Position numbers and translations under genes: made by a program
Notes under the pieces: model-generated
The model's database searches: none
What the model saw: the letters and a program-made list of their open reading frames with translations, nothing else
Told to the model about the DNA's origin: nothing
DNA from: Bacteroidota bacterium
Lineage (GTDB): Bacteria > Bacteroidota > Bacteroidia > Chitinophagales > Saprospiraceae
Assembly: GCA_029573365.1 (NCBI GenBank)
Contig: JAKQGD010000627.1
Location: forward strand, 1 to 38,352
Direction: 5' to 3'
DNA: 38,352 bases
Part shown: positions 25,152-32,294 of the stretch, piece by piece
Layout: each line of letters starts with the position of its first letter
How positions within the stretch are numbered: the stretch's first letter is position 1

Positions 25152-25286
25152 TTTTATAAATTAAAATACCGGACAAAAATATCCGATTTTATAATACCGC
25201 ACAAATCTTTTTATAAATATTTCTTATAATTTTATAAATATTTATTATTAAAATGATAATTAATTAATTGTCAAGATTTTATAAAT
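25152..25286. repeat. Four direct repeats TTTTATAAAT in the divergent promoter region
   Basis: Copies lie at 25152-25161, 25209-25218, 25230-25239 and 25277-25286. The central two are exactly 21 bp apart, two helical turns. The core TTTATAAA is a palindrome. The region is strongly A+T-rich, so some recurrence is expected by chance, but the spacing and the position around the haloperoxidase promoter suggest operator sites. Confidence 0.4.
25174..25205 (-). promoter_or_regulatory. Promoter TTTG-N20-TATTTTTG of the haloperoxidase-like gene
   Basis: On the minus strand TTTG (25205-25202) and TATTTTTG (25181-25174) are 20 bases apart, an almost ideal Bacteroidota promoter. The start would be near 25167, leaving an 18-base leader to the ATG at 25149. 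Confidence 0.65.
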
Positions 25287-25359
25287 TTGATTATATAATG
25301 TTTGGCAAAGATACCTTCGTCTGTTTACACATTAAATGCCTGTAAGGAATGATAAACAT

Positions 25360-25403
25360 CTTGACGAACAAGCATAATTTAATAAAAAAATTTGTTATTT
25401 TTG
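25360..25403 (+). promoter_or_regulatory. Candidate promoter and operator of the crp/fnr gene
   Basis: TATTTTTG at 25396-25403 matches the -7 consensus, 28 bases before the ATG. A dyad CTTG-ACGAA-CAAG (25360-25372) is centred 33.5 bp upstream of the -7 centre, the place where an activator would bind. The -33 TTG is missing. The dyad differs from the palindrome before nosZ, so a different regulator, or another member of the same family, may bind here. Confidence 0.4.
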
Positions 25404-25431
25404 GCATTCAAACCACCTATAAGATAACCAT

Positions 25432-26025
25432 ATGCACATCGAAGTGGACCTGCTTATAGCCTGGGGAGCTGTGGCCAGAAAATACAGTAAAAGTGAATTT
25501 GTATTTTACGAAAATGATCCCTGCAAGTATTACTATCAGATTCTGGACGGTAGGGTAAAAATGTGTTGTTATAACGAAGACGGCAAAGTTTTTATCCAGG
25601 GTATGTTTGAATCCGGCGAAAGTTTTGGTGAGCCTCCTCTTTTTATTTCGTTACCATATCCGGCGTGTGCGGTGACGGAATCAGTAAGTGTCATTTACCG
25701 TTTGCCAAAAGAGACATTTGTCAGATTGCTTGAAGAATATCCGGCATTGAAAATGCAGTTTCTCACCGGTTTTGCCAGAAGAATTTATGATAAGTCAGCC
25801 AGAAACAAGGACATTGTCAATGCACACCCTGACCAGAAAATCAGGAGTTTCCTAGATAATTATAAGTTAAACCACAGCAGCAAACCGGGCAAGACTTTTA
25901 TTCCAATGACCCGTCAACAAATAGCAGATTCTCTGGGCCTTCGTGTAGAAACTGTGATTCGTACTTTGTTAAAAATGGAAGAAAAAGGAGTGGTTGAAAT
26001 TATAAAACATAAGCTTTATTACTGA
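25432..26025 (+). CDS. Crp/Fnr-family transcription regulator of the nos region
   Basis: A 197-residue regulator with an N-terminal cNMP-type beta-roll (about residues 15-100) and a C-terminal HTH_CRP domain (about 150-195). The cAMP-contact Arg-Ser of Crp is absent (SLPYPACAVTES), so it should not bind cAMP. Cysteines (31, 45, 46, 79) do not match the Fnr [4Fe-4S] pattern; the signal could be nitric oxide or redox through haem or another group. In the recognition helix RVETVIRTLLKM, Glu 173 and Arg 177 match Crp Glu 181 and Arg 185, while Crp Arg 180 is Val 172. It overlaps the next gene by one base (TGATG). It is the obvious candidate for the palindromes before nosZ and the fasciclin gene. 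Confidence 0.9.
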   Translation: MHIEVDLLIAWGAVARKYSKSEFVFYENDPCKYYYQILDGRVKMCCYNEDGKVFIQGMFESGESFGEPPLFISLPYPACAVTESVSVIYRLPKETFVRLLEEYPALKMQFLTGFARRIYDKSARNKDIVNAHPDQKIRSFLDNYKLNHSSKPGKTFIPMTRQQIADSLGLRVETVIRTLLKMEEKGVVEIIKHKLYY

Positions 26026-27248
26026 TGAAAAAGGATCTAACCGGACTAATGATCAGTATCGGACTAATCAACCTTTGTCTGGTGGCTCTCATAGGGGTTA
26101 TCATGAGGTACAAAATAGGATTTGAATTTCCGTATTTTAACCAGAAATACCTTCTTCATGCCCATTCACATTTTGCATTTGCCGGGTGGGTTTCCCATAT
26201 GTTGTTTACACTGATGGTACGGTTTCTGCTTGACCGGGGAGTTCAGACGTCAAGGTATTTTAGTCTTCTGGTGGTTAATCTAATTTGTGCTTTTGGCATG
26301 CTGTTTTCCTTTACTGTTCAGGGATACAGTGCTGTTTCAATAACTTTTTCCAGCATTTCAATACTCAATGGTTTTGTATTCGCTCTTTATTTTTTTGCAG
26401 ACCTTACCAGAAATTGTCCGGTGCACCCATCAACATCTTGGTTTAAAGCTGCTCTGGTCTTCAACATATTGTCTGCTGTAGGTACTATGTATCTGGCATA
26501 TATGATGGCATCTGGTAATATAGACCAAAAGCTTTATCTCGCTTCGATTTATTTTTATCTTCATTTTCAGTACAGTGGTTGGTTTTTCTTTGCTATTATG
26601 GGACTATTTATGGCAAGCCTGGCCAGTATCGATACCTTCAGAAAAGACGTTGTAATTTTTTCTGTATTTTTTATCGCATGTATACCGGCATATTTCCTGT
26701 CGATTCTATGGGCCAATCTTCCATGGTATATTTTTTTATTACCGTTGCTGGCAGTCATACTGCAGCTGGTAGGAATAACCCGATTCCTCATGTTGTTATT
26801 CAGACTTAAACCAGAAATTGTTAAGAATTGGGTATTGCCGGCCAGATGGGTGCTGTCACTGTCACTTTTGGCTCTGATTATTAAGCTTGTCCTTCAGACA
26901 GGAAGCATCTTACCTGAAGTAAGCAAACTGGCATTCGGTTTTAGATCTATTGTCATAGCATACCTTCATCTTGTTTTGCTGGGGTTTACCACGATGTTTA
27001 TTCTTGGTTATCTTTTGCTTGAAAGGCATATAAGCATAGGCAGAACCGCATTGTGGGCAGTGGGGGTCTTTTGTGCCGGAGTTGGTGCCAATGAACTGGT
27101 ACTTATGGTTCAGGGCATAGCATCATTTGGTTATGTGGTTATACCTTATTTAAATCAGATACTGTTTTTAATCAGCATGGTCATGATGCTGAGTGTAGTA
27201 GTTCTTGTCATTTCTCACGCCAAAGACAGAACCAAGGCCTCTTTATGA
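26025..27248 (+). CDS. His-rich polytopic membrane protein, haem-copper-oxidase-like motifs
   Basis: A 407-residue protein with about eleven to twelve hydrophobic helices and no signal peptide. Conserved-looking histidines sit at helix starts: YLLHAHSHFAFAGWVSHML (His 45, 47, 49, 58), FYLHFQYSGWFFF (His 180) and IAYLHLVLLGF (His 315). The H-x-H-x-x-x-F-x-G pattern recalls helix X of NorB-type nitric oxide reductase (H-G-H-L-A-F-F-G), so the protein may be a haem-copper-oxidase superfamily relative, with haem-ligand His but without an evident CuB set. NnrS is a less good match. It is translated from an ATG overlapping the crp stop, so it belongs to the same unit. Function in N2O/NO metabolism is inferred from context only. 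Confidence 0.72.
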   Translation: MKKDLTGLMISIGLINLCLVALIGVIMRYKIGFEFPYFNQKYLLHAHSHFAFAGWVSHMLFTLMVRFLLDRGVQTSRYFSLLVVNLICAFGMLFSFTVQGYSAVSITFSSISILNGFVFALYFFADLTRNCPVHPSTSWFKAALVFNILSAVGTMYLAYMMASGNIDQKLYLASIYFYLHFQYSGWFFFAIMGLFMASLASIDTFRKDVVIFSVFFIACIPAYFLSILWANLPWYIFLLPLLAVILQLVGITRFLMLLFRLKPEIVKNWVLPARWVLSLSLLALIIKLVLQTGSILPEVSKLAFGFRSIVIAYLHLVLLGFTTMFILGYLLLERHISIGRTALWAVGVFCAGVGANELVLMVQGIASFGYVVIPYLNQILFLISMVMMLSVVVLVISHAKDRTKASL

Positions 27249-27260
27249 TTACACTCATAA
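27243..27260 (+). promoter_or_regulatory. Palindromic Crp/Fnr-type operator before the fasciclin gene
   Basis: TTATGATTACACTCATAA is a TTATGA-N6-TCATAA dyad, extended by one complementary base at each end (CTTTATGA to TCATAAAG). It shares TTATGAnTACAnTCATAA with the site before the nos operon. Its centre (27251.5) is 34 bp from the centre of the -7-like TACCTTGT at 27282-27289. It overlaps the stop codon of the upstream membrane protein gene. Confidence 0.75.
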
Positions 27261-27281
27261 AGACCGGCTTTTAGCCTGATG

Positions 27282-27289
27282 TACCTTGT
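27282..27289 (+). promoter_or_regulatory. -7-like box (TACCTTGT) of the fasciclin gene
   Basis: TACCTTGT resembles TAnnTTTG except for the last bases, and ends 15 bases before the ATG at 27305. No -33 TTG; activation by the upstream operator would be needed. Confidence 0.45.
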
Positions 27290-27304
27290 GCAAAAAAATA
27301 AAAC

Positions 27305-27874
27305 ATGATACGAATAACTCAGACTTTGATTGTTCTGGTCCTGATTGCAATTTGCTCATGCAAATCTTCGACCTCAGAGCAGGCCGCATCGACTGCATCT
27401 ACAGGTTCCAATGTCAGTGCAGCAACAGATGGTGTTGGCCAATCCAATGTAAAGGACGAAATCTCCAGTCCAAACATTGTCCAGGTGGCCATAGGCAGCA
27501 AGGACCATTCTACTCTCGTGGCAGCCGTTAAAGCCGGTGGGTTGGTAGATGCCCTAAGCAATGCGGGCCCATTTACCGTATTTGCTCCCACCAATGCTGC
27601 CTTTGAAAAATTGCCGGCCGGAACGGTAGAGGGGCTGCTAAAACCGGAAAAAAAGGCCGACCTCGTAAACATCCTCGAGTACCATACGTATGTAGGGGCC
27701 CTCAAACCGGAGTATTTTCAGAATGGCCAGTCATACGAGCAAGTCAACGCTAAAAAAGTGGACATCACAGTAAAAGACGGCAAAACGTATGTCAACGGAT
27801 CAGAGATTGTCGGTTCAGTACAGACTTCCAATGGCTGGATCCATGTAATCAATGACGTGTTATTACCTAAATGA
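27305..27874 (+). CDS. Fasciclin (FAS1) domain lipoprotein
   Basis: A 189-residue exported protein. The signal sequence (TLIVLVLIAICSC) ends in a lipobox-like I-C-S-C, then a Ser/Thr/Ala linker. Residues 55-188 are one complete FAS1 domain: HSTLVAAVKAGGLVDALSNAGPFTVFAPTNAAF (in two stretches), KLPAGTV, LEYHTYVG and the closing GWIHVINDVLLP. FAS1 domains mediate adhesion, and in some bacteria a FAS1-like protein sits beside redox systems. Here the gene is preceded by the same operator as the N2O reductase operon, so it is probably induced together with it. It ends at a strong terminator. Confidence 0.9.
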   Translation: MIRITQTLIVLVLIAICSCKSSTSEQAASTASTGSNVSAATDGVGQSNVKDEISSPNIVQVAIGSKDHSTLVAAVKAGGLVDALSNAGPFTVFAPTNAAFEKLPAGTVEGLLKPEKKADLVNILEYHTYVGALKPEYFQNGQSYEQVNAKKVDITVKDGKTYVNGSEIVGSVQTSNGWIHVINDVLLPK

Positions 27875-27900
27875 TTTTTACATCAGGTCAATGAGATGTA

Positions 27901-27939
27901 AGAAGTCTGTGAAATCAAATTTCACAGACTTCTTTTTTT
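27901..27939 (+). terminator. Strong intrinsic terminator of the fasciclin gene
   Basis: Fifteen bases (27901-27915) pair perfectly with 27919-27933 around a CAA loop, followed by seven T at 27933-27939. It ends the plus-strand crp/membrane protein/fasciclin unit. The minus strand lacks an equally good T run. Confidence 0.92.
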
Positions 27940-28005
27940 ATTATGTATTTTGGAAAATCGGCTCGGAATATTAGAAAGTTCCGCTCCTAATTTTGTGATT
28001 GTGAT

Positions 28006-28395
28006 TTATTTATTTCCGGAAACAGGATTCAAGCCCAAAATTTTAATTTGCATAATGAGAGCAATGCTGGCGGCCCTTTCCTTTAGAGTACTTGCATTTT
28101 TACCTATAAAAAGCTGGTCCGTGGTGGCTTGAAATAATTCGAGCCATTTGTCAAAATGCCGGGACTCCATTGGATTTAACTGATGAGCTGCCTGATGAAG
28201 GGCCATTGGGTTGCCGGAGTAGTTGCCTTTATAAAAAAGAACATTGTCCCAGAAGTCAACCATAAGAGGCAGATGTTTATCCCAGTTTACATGGGCAAAA
28301 AAAGGAGCAAGCAAAGCCTCTGAATTGACTTTTTTATAAAATGTATTGACCAGGATGAACAAATCATCTTTTCCGGTTATGTCACTGATTGCCAT
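28006..28395 (-). CDS. Group III truncated haemoglobin
   Basis: A 129-residue 2/2 globin. The proximal His is probably His 80 in MESRHFDKWLELF, with the family Trp 84; Phe 19-Tyr 20 (TFYKKV) gives the B-helix Tyr that binds ligand, and FWDNVLFYKGNYSGNP (48-63) with MALHQAAH matches the E-helix region of group III. Group III proteins bind oxygen or nitric oxide; several are linked to nitrosative stress. It follows nosY by 50 bases on the same strand, with a TATGTTTG box between (28428-28435), so it can be cotranscribed or started separately. Its place in the nos locus suggests NO handling. Confidence 0.9.
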   Translation of the reverse strand: MAISDITGKDDLFILVNTFYKKVNSEALLAPFFAHVNWDKHLPLMVDFWDNVLFYKGNYSGNPMALHQAAHQLNPMESRHFDKWLELFQATTDQLFIGKNASTLKERAASIALIMQIKILGLNPVSGNK

Positions 28396-28427
28396 GGAAA
28401 GGTTTTTAGGCGGTTATTAAAAAAATC

Positions 28428-28435
28428 CAAACATA
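28428..28435 (-). promoter_or_regulatory. -7 box (TATGTTTG) before the truncated haemoglobin gene
   Basis: TATGTTTG on the minus strand matches TAnnTTTG, 32 bases upstream of the globin ATG and just after the nosY stop. No TTATGA palindrome is found at the expected distance, so regulation may differ from the main operon. Confidence 0.45.
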
Positions 28436-28445
28436 AAGCACCCTG

Positions 28446-29213
28446 TCAAAGATCTTTCCTTTTAAAAATTTTCAAAGACAGGTAAAATGGAATCAGGATC
28501 CAAAGCATCATAAGAATTGCCGACACAGCCAGGCCGGTAGTAGTACCAAACATTTTCTGAAAAACAGCCCCTGTAAATCCTAAAAGTACGGTCATATCTA
28601 TCTGAAGCAGGACAAGTATGCGGGCCAGGTCTATGGGATTGAGTGCTGAAACCACGACCATAGGCTTTTCAATGGGATAATCAGCAAATTGGAACATTAA
28701 AAACAGAACGAGGCCATCATATATCAAGGTCATAAACAACCAGATAATGACTGACAGTCCTATGCCCCGGGCCTTGTCACGCATTAGTATAGAACAAAGC
28801 ATAGCCAGCGATGTAAAAACCAGGGTTACCATAATACCTGTAGCTACCAGGATTAGCCCTGTTTTGCCAGGAATAAATATCACTACAGGAATACCTATTC
28901 CGACCAGAAACGAAACAACAAGAGCCGATGACAAGCCGGCAAACAAGGCTGTCCAGATGGATGCCCTTTTTACGGGTTGGCTTACTAGCAATTCAATAAA
29001 TTCGCCACTGTTGTAAATGTATATATTTGAAAAAATGATAGCCACAAGTGGAACGGTCAGCAAAACCAGGTTTAGCAAGGATAGTACAGCCTTGGAAGTA
29101 CTGTCTTCGAGACTGAAAATGCTCCAGGAAAAAACAGCCAATACGAGTGTGTATACCAGGATTACCTTGTTTCTGAGTATATCGGATATTACAAATGAAG
29201 CTATTTTTTTCAC
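28446..29213 (-). CDS. nosY: NosY, ABC-2 type permease for NosZ maturation
   Basis: A 255-residue membrane protein with six hydrophobic segments, ABC-2 type. Segments such as ILRNKVILVYTLVLAVFSW, FSNIYIYNSGEFIELLVSQPVKRASIW (two parts), SALNPIDLARILVLLQID and WILIPFYLSLKIFKRKDL are characteristic of NosY. It works with NosF and NosD to deliver sulphur or copper for the CuZ [4Cu:2S] centre of nitrous oxide reductase. Start codon is GTG at 29213, overlapping the nosF stop (GTGA), so translation is coupled. Confidence 0.9.
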   Translation of the reverse strand: MKKIASFVISDILRNKVILVYTLVLAVFSWSIFSLEDSTSKAVLSLLNLVLLTVPLVAIIFSNIYIYNSGEFIELLVSQPVKRASIWTALFAGLSSALVVSFLVGIGIPVVIFIPGKTGLILVATGIMVTLVFTSLAMLCSILMRDKARGIGLSVIIWLFMTLIYDGLVLFLMFQFADYPIEKPMVVVSALNPIDLARILVLLQIDMTVLLGFTGAVFQKMFGTTTGLAVSAILMMLWILIPFYLSLKIFKRKDL

Positions 29214-29917
29214 CTTACACCCGCTTTAAGTATTTTATGAATGGCCCGAGACACACGTTCTTCACCCGTCCGTTCGAATAGCTCACTGACTGTAAGATGA
29301 AATTTGATGTGTGCCTCTTCCATAAAGATAACATCTGTAAGCAGGTCATCCAGTTCGCTTAGCAGGTGTGAAGATATCAGTATCAGTTTGTCCTGCCTTA
29401 CCTTTATTATTTTTTCCCTGAGAATTTCTGATGCCATCGGATCAAGGCCGGCCGTGGGTTCATCCAGAACCAGCACCGTGGGATTAAACATAAATGCCAG
29501 TGTGGCACTCACTTTTTGGGTAGTACCTCCTGAAAGCGTTCTCATTTTTTTGTATGATACTGTATCAAGGCCAAAGGAGTGAAAAAGCTCCAGGTCCTCT
29601 TTTCCATCAAAATGTCTGATGCTGCGGATCATATCGATGACCTGAATAATTGACATATTTTCTGGGTATCGTCCTATCTGCGGCATATAGCCTATATGAT
29701 TTTTATAGCTCACATCTCCTGCTACAGATCTTCCGTTTACCAGAATTTGCCCCTTGTCGGGGAAAACCATGCCAAGGAAGTGTTTAATAAGAGTGGTCTT
29801 ACCACAGGCATTGGGACCTATTAAACCTACACATCTGCCCTTTTCGAGCCGCAAGTTTATTTCGGACAGTGCTTTGGTTTGTCCAAAGGACTTGGATATG
29901 TTGGTTAACTCAATCAC
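29210..29917 (-). CDS. nosF: NosF, ABC transporter ATPase for NosZ maturation
   Basis: A 235-residue ATPase: Walker A GPNACGKTTL (about residues 34-43), Q-loop YMPQIGRYPENMSI, signature LSGGTTQKVSATLAFM (about 128-143) and Walker B VLVLDEPTAGLDP, followed by SSHLLSELDDL. It powers NosY in the assembly pathway for nitrous oxide reductase. The start codon is GTG at 29917, overlapping the nosD stop by four bases; the same GTGA coupling occurs at the nosF-nosY junction. Confidence 0.93.
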   Translation of the reverse strand: MIELTNISKSFGQTKALSEINLRLEKGRCVGLIGPNACGKTTLIKHFLGMVFPDKGQILVNGRSVAGDVSYKNHIGYMPQIGRYPENMSIIQVIDMIRSIRHFDGKEDLELFHSFGLDTVSYKKMRTLSGGTTQKVSATLAFMFNPTVLVLDEPTAGLDPMASEILREKIIKVRQDKLILISSHLLSELDDLLTDVIFMEEAHIKFHLTVSELFERTGEERVSRAIHKILKAGVR

Positions 29918-31161
29918 AGGTCCAGAGGTTTCATTTTTGGGTGGTCGTCTCGGAAAGATTCGGGAGTGATGCTTGGTATCAGTTTTTCTGTACGCTCAAG
30001 CAGAGAGATCATAAAACTTCTGAATAAAAGCATAGCCACAGGATTATTTTCGATAACTACAGCATAAAGACTCAGTGGCCGGTAAGGTACATCACCGCAG
30101 GCATCCTTGTTTAGGTCGTAACCCTCGTATTTGTCCCAGTAATTATTTTTAAATGTATTGAGCACCAGCGACCCATTGGTGCTTACATCAAATGTATTGG
30201 AGATAAAGTTGTTTTCCTGTACCACATTGTCCATACAATTGGCCTGTATCTTGAGTCCCCAACCGTTGTCACGGAAAGTGTTTTTACTGATGACCATGCG
30301 GTTTGCACCCTCGAGGTACAAGGCTGAGGTGTTATCGGTAAAGCTGTTTCCTATGATTTCAGCGTCCGAGATATCCTTTAGCAGGATGCCATAGGAGGCA
30401 TCGCCTCGGCTTTCGGCAAAAGTATTGTTATACATTAGTACGTTCTTTGTATACATAACGGCCACGCCGGCACCATTGGCCACAAATACATTATTGATGT
30501 AGTCATCATCATTGGAAAACATAAAATGAAGGCCGTACCTGAGATTATACTTGGAAATGTTTCTCCACACCAGAGAATGGGTAACAAACTCAAAATAAAT
30601 GCCATCTCTGTGTCCTGTAATCTTGTTTCCGATTATGGTCAAGCTGTCTGATTTCCAGCAATGGATGCCATTCCCTATCTTTTGTTCTTCTGAAGCATTG
30701 GCCATGATTTTATTGTTTCGTACAATGCATCCGGAAGAATACTGCAGATAAATGCCAAAAAAATTATCAACAAGTTCGTTGTCTTCCAGGATTACTTTTT
30801 TTACATTGTACACTCTGATACCTGCAGGATCGTCGAGCGTTCCACTTCCGGACCTTATTATTCTAAATCCTTTTACAATGACATCAGAAGACTTAATGGC
30901 CAGCACCTCTCCTTTCATACCGCCATCTATGATTGGTCTTTCTATGCCGATCATGATGATTTTTTTTCTGATGGTCAGTGTTCCTTCAGCATAGGTGCCT
31001 TCAAATACCATCACTGTATCTTTATCGGAAGCCTGTTTTAAGGCATCAGCTATGCGGATGAAATCCTTTCCAGAGCCTACTGTCAGGGTGCAGCCCCACA
31101 ATGGCAAGGACCAAATCAGTGTTATGGCCAAAAATCCCGGTCTTCTGCAGGTGATGATCAT
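29914..31161 (-). CDS. nosD: NosD, periplasmic beta-helix maturation protein
   Basis: A 415-residue protein from the ATG at 31161, which gives a signal peptide (CRRPGFLAITLIWSLPLWGC) and avoids overlap with nosL; a longer start at 31239 would add 26 residues inside nosL. The mature part is a right-handed parallel beta-helix with many Asn-rich turns: GFRIIRSG, NKIMANA, NVFVANGAG, NSFTDNTSA, NTFRDNGWG, NNFISNTFDV. NosD takes sulphur from the NosFY transporter and copper from NosL to build CuZ. Between nosL (7 bases) and nosF (coupled). Confidence 0.93.
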   Translation of the reverse strand: MIITCRRPGFLAITLIWSLPLWGCTLTVGSGKDFIRIADALKQASDKDTVMVFEGTYAEGTLTIRKKIIMIGIERPIIDGGMKGEVLAIKSSDVIVKGFRIIRSGSGTLDDPAGIRVYNVKKVILEDNELVDNFFGIYLQYSSGCIVRNNKIMANASEEQKIGNGIHCWKSDSLTIIGNKITGHRDGIYFEFVTHSLVWRNISKYNLRYGLHFMFSNDDDYINNVFVANGAGVAVMYTKNVLMYNNTFAESRGDASYGILLKDISDAEIIGNSFTDNTSALYLEGANRMVISKNTFRDNGWGLKIQANCMDNVVQENNFISNTFDVSTNGSLVLNTFKNNYWDKYEGYDLNKDACGDVPYRPLSLYAVVIENNPVAMLLFRSFMISLLERTEKLIPSITPESFRDDHPKMKPLDL

Positions 31162-31168
31162 ATCCGGC

Positions 31169-32182
31169 TCATTTTGAGAGTATAATGCTCCATTCGGTTT
31201 TTTGGGCGTTGGTTTTCTGCAGCATGGACTCTGCCTCACTTGCAGTAGAAAAAGCAGCTACGTTTCCTGACATGGGACTGCTTATGGACCCTCCTTTAAT
31301 ATAAAAGGCTGTTTCAGCGGGTATAAGACTGTTAGTGCCGTTAAAATCATGGACATAGCATTTTTTTACAGGCTTGTCGGTATTCTGTCGGATAAATCCG
31401 GTCATACACGAAATATCGTCAAATTTGTAAATCCGACCTTTCATTGTAATCAATTCACATCCAAAATGTGGGTCCGCGATGCTCATTTTACAAAAACTAC
31501 ATGTATCCTTATTGATAATGATGGGATCCGGACCTGATGGCTGACATGATATAATAGATAAAAATAGCACAGGTATACTAAGAGCTCTGGCTTTCTGTCT
31601 ACTGAAAAGTTTACGGGTCAGCCTGGTTTCTACGGCCCAGGCCCAGGCAATCAGTAAACCACCTGCAAGCATCAACCATCCTCCGATATCAGGAATGGAG
31701 TATGCTCCAAAATTTAGCAACTGTTTAAACCCAATCAATGGAGGTTGATAGGCCATCCCCGGTATCTGTATGGCAGCTGTAGGGTCAAGATCGTGGCCAT
31801 AATCGTATTCCCATTTCCAGAAATCATACATTGCCAGAATACCAAATAACAAAAAGGCTATAAGAAGGACTGTAAGTATTTTCCTGCTTTTTAAAAAGGC
31901 GGCCAGGATACTCCATATGCCAAAAAACCCAATGATGAAAGGCAACACTTTAAACTCAACAAACTCCTCAGAATGTAATGTCTTCATGCCAATGTAGTGG
32001 TTGAGGCCGTTTATAATGTCGACATCACCTCCGAGTTTGCTTGCATAAATGTATAACCCGAGGCCTTCAGGATACTGAGGAGCGTCCAGCTCGATTCTCC
32101 ATATCGGTAAAAATATGGCGGAAATGATAAAAAGTCCGGCAGTAATCAGCATGACCACTGATATTTTTGAAAAAGGTTTCAT
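31169..32182 (-). CDS. nosL: Membrane-domain/NosL fusion, copper chaperone for NosZ
   Basis: A 337-residue protein, about twice the usual NosL length. Residues 1-190 hold four hydrophobic helices (about 10-27, 79-97, 102-118, 166-184) with an extracytoplasmic loop rich in aromatic residues and a conserved-looking FWKWEYDYGHDLDP (121-134). Residues 200-337 are a complete NosL: its old lipobox-like signal is still visible (FLSIISC, Cys 213), then Cu-ligand motif TCSFCKMS (Cys 228, Cys 231, Met 233), GRIYKFDDISCMTGFI and YIKGGSISSPMSG. NosL brings Cu(I) to apo-NosZ/NosD. In other Bacteroidota the membrane part is expected as a separate gene; here both are in one frame, with no sign of a frameshift. 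Confidence 0.88.
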   Translation of the reverse strand: MKPFSKISVVMLITAGLFIISAIFLPIWRIELDAPQYPEGLGLYIYASKLGGDVDIINGLNHYIGMKTLHSEEFVEFKVLPFIIGFFGIWSILAAFLKSRKILTVLLIAFLLFGILAMYDFWKWEYDYGHDLDPTAAIQIPGMAYQPPLIGFKQLLNFGAYSIPDIGGWLMLAGGLLIAWAWAVETRLTRKLFSRQKARALSIPVLFLSIISCQPSGPDPIIINKDTCSFCKMSIADPHFGCELITMKGRIYKFDDISCMTGFIRQNTDKPVKKCYVHDFNGTNSLIPAETAFYIKGGSISSPMSGNVAAFSTASEAESMLQKTNAQKTEWSIILSK

Positions 32183-32253
32183 AATGATTTAATTTTAGAA
32201 CTGTGACCCCTAAAATTTGTCAGTAGTATGATGGGGTTTGTGTTAAAATAAGA

Positions 32254-32282
32254 CAGGGCAAGATTTTGGGATTCCTGCCCTG
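32254..32282 (-). terminator. Weak terminator or attenuator between nosZ and nosL
   Basis: CAGGGCA (32254-32260) and TGCCCTG (32276-32282) form a seven-base stem with a 15-base loop; on the minus strand TCTTATTTT follows. It lies 12 bases past the nosZ stop and 72 bases before the nosL ATG. It may lower expression of the assembly genes relative to nosZ. Confidence 0.45.
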
Positions 32283-32294
32283 CTTAATTTACTG

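Noticed and set aside
25152-25286. CRISPR array or plasmid-like origin iterons
   Set aside because: Repeats are 10 bp, unevenly spaced, and no cas or replication gene is nearby; a promoter operator role fits better.
26025-27248. NnrS
   Set aside because: The expected W-x-H-E-M-L-x-G-F type motif of NnrS was not found; the H-x-H-x-H pattern fits haem-copper-like proteins better, although that assignment also remains unproven.
28428-28474. nos-type operator before the globin gene
   Set aside because: The position 34 bp from the -7 box holds only A/T-rich sequence without TTATGA/TCATAA halves.
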